Positions 60,556 to 64,000 of a stretch of 64,000 nt of DNA are shown here, one piece after another; within the stretch, counting starts at the first letter, position 1; every line of letters begins with the position of its first letter. Position numbers and translations under genes: made by a program. Under the pieces are notes generated by a model. It searched no databases. It was not told the origin of the DNA and saw only the letters and a program-made list of their open reading frames with translations. Source of the DNA: Calliopsis andreniformis (taxonomy: Eukaryota; Arthropoda; Insecta; Hymenoptera; Andrenidae); contig NW_027480531.1 in NCBI RefSeq assembly GCF_051401765.1, positions 1,054,001 through 1,118,000 of the forward strand, written 5' to 3'.

Positions 60556-62640
60556 CTGATTGTTGAGGACTGCGGGCTGAAGATTGAGGATTCAGGATTA
60601 AGGATTCAGGATTGATGTTTGAGGACTGAGGACTGAGGATTGAGGATTGAGGATTGAGGATTGAGGATTGAGGATTGAGGATTGAGGATTGAGGATTGAA
60701 GATTGAGGATTGGGTATTGAGGATTGAGGATTGAGGATTGAGGATTGAGTATTGAGGATTGAGGATTGAGGATTGAATGTTGAATATTGATGAATGAAGA
60801 TTGAGGAATGAGGATTGAGTGTTGTGGATTGAGGACGAGGACTGAGGCTTGGGTATTGATGCTTGAGGTCTGAGGATGGAGGATTGAGGATTGAGTATTG
60901 AAGATTGAGTATTGAGGATTGAAGATTGAGGGTTGAGGATTGAGGATTGAGGATTGAAGATTGAGGATTGAGGATTGAGGACTGAGGATTGAGGATTGAG
61001 GTTTGAGGATTGAGGATTCAGGATTGATTATTGAGGATTGAAGATTGAGTATTGAGGATTGAGTATTGAGGATTGAGGATTGAGGATTGAGGATTGAGGA
61101 TTGAGGATTGAGGATTGAAGGTTTAATATTGATGAATGAAGATTGATGAATGAGGATTGAGGGTTGCGGATTGAGGACGAGGACTGAGGCTTGGGTATTG
61201 ATGCTTGACGTCTGAGGATTGAGGATTGAGTGTTGAGAATTGAGGATTGAGGATTGTGGATTGAAGATTGAGGATTGGGTGTTGAGGATTGAAGAACGAG
61301 GATTGAGGATCGAGGACTGAGGATTGAGGATTGAAGATTGAGTATTCAGGATTGGAGATTGACGATTGAGGATTTAGGTTTGAGGATTGAGGATCGAGGA
61401 TTGAGGATTGAATATTGAGGATCGAGGACTGAGTGTTGAGGGTTGAGTGATGAGAATTGATGTTTGTGGATAGAGATTTGAAGATTGCAGATTGAGTATT
61501 GAGTATTGAAAACTGTGAATTGGTGATATTCTGTTGAGGATTGAGGATTGACAACTGATTGTTGAGGACTGCGGGCTGAAGATTGAGGATTCAGGATTGA
61601 GGATTCAGGATTGATGTTTGAGGACTGAGGACTGAGGATTGAGGATTGAGGATTGAGGATTGAGGATTGAGGATTGAGGATTGAGGATTGAGGATTGAGG
61701 ATTGGGTATTGAGGATTGAGGATTGAGGATTGAGGATTGAGGATTGAGTGTTGAGAATTGAGGACTGAGGATTGAGGATTGATGATTGAGGATTGGGTGT
61801 TGAGAATTGAAGAATGAGGATTGAGGATTGAGGACTGAGGATTGAGGATTGAAGATTGACTATTCAGGATTGGAGATTGACGATTGAGGATTGAGGTTTG
61901 AGGATTGAGGATCGAGGATTGAGGATTGAATATTGAGGATCGAGGACTGAGTGTTGAGGGTTGAGTGATGAGAATTGATGTTTGTGGATAGAGATTTGAA
62001 GATTGCAGATTGAGTATTGAGTATTGAAAACTGTGAATTGGTGATATTCTGTTGAGGATTGAGGATTGACAACTGATTGTTGAGGACTGCGGGCTGAAGA
62101 TTGAGGATTCAGGATTGAGGATTCAGGATTGATGTTTGAGGACTGAGGACTGAGGATTGAGGATTGAGGATTGAGGATTGAGGATTGCGGATTGAGGATT
62201 GAGGATTGAGGATTGAAGATTGAGGATTGGGTATTGAGGATTGAGGATTGAGGATTGAGGATTGAGGATTGAGGATTGAGGATTGAGGATTGAATGTTGA
62301 ATATTGATGAATGAAGATTGAGGAATGAGGATTGAGTGTTGTGGATTGAGGACGAGGACTGAGGCTTGGGTATTGATGCTTGAGGTCTGAGGATGGAGGA
62401 TTGATGATTGAGTATTGAAGATTGAGTATTGAGGATTGAAGATTGAGGGTTGAGAATTGAGGATTGAGGATTGAAGATTGAGGATTGAGGATTGAGGACT
62501 GAGGATTGAGGATTGAGGTTTGAGGATTGAGGATTCAGGATTGATTATTGAGGATTGAAGATTGAGGATTGAGGATTGAGTATTGAGGATTGAAGATTGA
62601 GGACTGAGTGTTGAGGGTTGAGTGATGAGAATTGATGCTT
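60531..62640 (+). repeat. 4,411-bp spaced block, copy 2 (g-g)
   Basis: Landmarks g 61525 and g 62043, 518 bp apart as at 57114-57632. The leader near 61120-61210 repeats 56718-56800 with GATGAATG for GAGGAATG at 61147. At about 62590-62640 the following core differs from its partner: it reads GGGTTGAGTGATG where 58204 reads GGGTTCAGTGATG, and it has a normal 7-mer after the landmark. Confidence 0.83.
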
Positions 62641-64000
62641 GTGGATTGAGATTTGAAGATTGAAGAATGGGGATCGAGTATTGAAAACGGTGAATTGAGG
62701 ATATTCTATTGAGGATTGAGGATTGGCAATTGATTGTTGAGCACTGAGGGCTGAAGATTGAGGATTCAGGGTTAAGTATTCGGTATTGAGGTTTCAGGAC
62801 TGAGGATTGAGGGTTGAGGATTGAGAATTGAGGATTGAGGATTTGGGATTGAGGATTGAGGATTGAGGGTTGAGGATTGAGGATTGAGGATTGAGGAATG
62901 AGTATTGAAGGTTGAGTATTGAGGATTGAAGATTGAGGATTGGGGACGGAGCTTTGAGGGTTGAGTGATGAGAATTGATGTTTGTGGATAGAGATTTGAA
63001 GATTGCAGATTGAGTATTGTGTTTTGAAAACTGTGAATTGTTGATATTCTATTGAGGATTGATGATTGACAACTGACTGTTGAGGACTGAGGGCAGAAGG
63101 TTGAGGATTCAGGATTGAGGATTCAGGATTGAGGTTTGAGGACTGAGGATTGAGGATTGAGGATTGAGAATTGAGGATTGAGGATTGAGGATTGAGGATT
63201 GAAGATTGAGGATTGGGTATTGAGGATTGAGGATTGAGGATTGAAGATTGAGGATTGAGGATTGAGGATTGAGGGTTGAAGGTTGAATATTGATGAATGA
63301 AGATTGAGGAACGAGGATTGAGGGTTGTGGATTGAGGACAAGGACTGAGGCTTGCGTATCGATGCTTGAGGTCAGAGGATTGAGGATTGAGTGTTGAGAA
63401 TTGAGGATTGAGGTTGAGGATTGAAGATTGAGGATTGGGTATTGAGGATTGAAGAATGAGGATGGAGGATTGAGGACTGAGGATTGAGGATTGAAGATTG
63501 AGTATTCAGGATTGGAGATTGACTATTGAGGATTGAGGATTGAGGATTGAGGATTGAGGATTGAGGATAGAGGATTGAAGATTGAGGATTGCGGATAGAG
63601 GATTGACGATTGAGAATTGAGGATTGAGGATTGAAGATTGAGTATTGAGGATTGAATATTGAGGATTGAGGATTGAGGATTGAAGATTGAGGACTGAGAG
63701 TTGAGGGTTGAGTTATGAGAATTGATGTTTGTGGATTCAGATTTGAAGATTGAAGAATGGGGATTGAGTATTGAAAACTGTGAATTGAGGATATTCTATT
63801 GAGGATTGAGGATTGACAATTGATTGTTGAGGACTGAGGGCTGAAGATTGAGGATTCAGGATTGAGGATTCGGGATTGAGGTTTCAGGGCTGAGGATTGA
63901 GGTTTGTGGATTGAGGATTGAGGATTGTGGATTGAGGATTGAGGTTTGAGGATTGAAGATTGAGTATTGAGGATTGAAAATTGAGAATTGAGGATTGAGG
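62641..64000 (+). repeat. Second copy of the right-domain opening segment, open-ended
   Basis: Landmarks 62700, 63043 and 63790 match 39383, 39726 and 40501. The window ends inside this copy. Differences from the first copy are small: GAGCACTG near 62740, GACAAGG near 63337 for GACGAGG, and 28 bp missing near 63615. Because the opening segment returns after 23.3 kb, the right domain may be one repeat of a larger period. Confidence 0.83.

Larger units (their letters stand above)
1..64000 (+). repeat. Heptanucleotide satellite array, unit GATTGAG, whole window
   Basis: The window is a degenerate tandem array of GATTGAG read on the + strand; both ends lie inside the array, so its true length is greater. 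Common variants change slot positions 1, 2, 3, 6 or 7 (TATTGAG, GGTTGAG, GACTGAG, GATTGGG, GATTGAA, GATTGAC), while the central TG is rarely altered. No perfect run longer than about ten units was seen. The + strand is G-rich and C-poor, as expected from a unit with three G, two A, two T and no C. No inverted copy was found. No gene, RNA gene, transposon or unique spacer interrupts it. The biological role is unknown; satellite DNA of this kind usually sits in heterochromatin, but nothing in the sequence proves that here. Confidence 0.97.

Noticed and set aside
1..64000. Telomere repeat array
   Set aside because: GATTGAG is not one of the telomere units I know (TTAGGG, TTTAGGG, TTGGGG, TTAGGC), and telomeres do not carry multi-kb higher-order repeats with diverged cores.
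1..64000. CRISPR array with cores as repeats and heptamer runs as spacers
   Set aside because: Spacers would have to be unique; here the intervals are the same heptamer repeat, core spacing varies from about 220 to 2,400 bp, and no cas-like gene is present.
1..64000. G-quadruplex-forming array
   Set aside because: Guanines come mostly as GG pairs about 5 nt apart, which allows only weak two-layer structures. GGGG runs are scattered, so no strong call is possible.
1..64000. tRNA, rRNA or other structured RNA genes
   Set aside because: No cloverleaf, conserved rRNA segment or inverted-repeat stem was seen; the C-poor strand can hardly form G-C stems.

Overview
The whole 64-kb window is one tandem array. 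The basic unit is a heptamer, GATTGAG on the + strand (CTCAATC on the other). I found no gene, RNA gene, transposon, CRISPR array or stretch of unique DNA. Nearly every base can be placed in a 7-bp slot, and all copies have the same orientation. Pure heptamer runs are short, about nine or ten perfect units at most. Most slots carry one of a limited set of variants (TATTGAG, GACTGAG, GGTTGAG, GATTGAA, GATTGGG, GATTCAG and others), and these variants follow long recognisable orders. The array is therefore homogenised as large higher-order repeats (HORs), not as single heptamers.

The landmark of the higher-order structure is a 147-bp core (21 slots, from TGATGAG to GATTCAG). It is much more diverged than the rest, holds the odd heptamer GATATTC, and still keeps the 7-bp phase. 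I count about 87 cores plus partial ones. 'Landmark' coordinates below give the first base of the GATATTC slot; the core runs from landmark -77 to landmark +69. Core and flank variants sort into types a-f (left) and g-i plus others (right).

Left domain, 1 to about 39.4 kb, uses the order a-b-c-(f)-d-e: a 5,628-bp unit at 1-5628; a shortened second copy; a 2,318-bp tandem duplication (about 6965-11600); an f-d-e block; a b-c-b-c block (13.5-17.4 kb); f-d-e (17.4-19.6 kb); three head-to-tail copies of a 2,669-bp unit (19.6-27.4 kb, the third cut short); a further b-c copy; an a/b hybrid block (28.8-30.1 kb); a second f-d-e (30.1-32.4 kb); a-b-c (32.4-34.1 kb); a mosaic (34.1-36.6 kb); and d-e-f-d (36.6-39.4 kb). 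Right domain, about 39.4-64 kb, uses related but distinct cores, with large copies at distances of 4,820, 8,053, 2,511 and 4,411 bp. The segment that opens it at 39.4 kb returns at 62.7 kb, 23,317 bp later.

The - strand holds many long open frames (up to 877 codons) encoding Ser-Ser-Ile-Leu-Asn-Pro-Gln repeats. They follow automatically from a 7-bp repeat that has no stop codon on that strand, and I do not treat them as genes.

The organism cannot be identified from this window. A 64-kb satellite with multi-kb HORs and no gene fits eukaryotic heterochromatin (centromeric, pericentromeric or subtelomeric) best. A caution: the unit read as CCTCAAT is one base from the heptamer I recall for cyanobacterial short tandemly repeated repetitive (STRR) DNA, CCCCAAT/CCCCAGT, and those exact variants occur here as minority units. 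Bacterial arrays of that class are normally far shorter.
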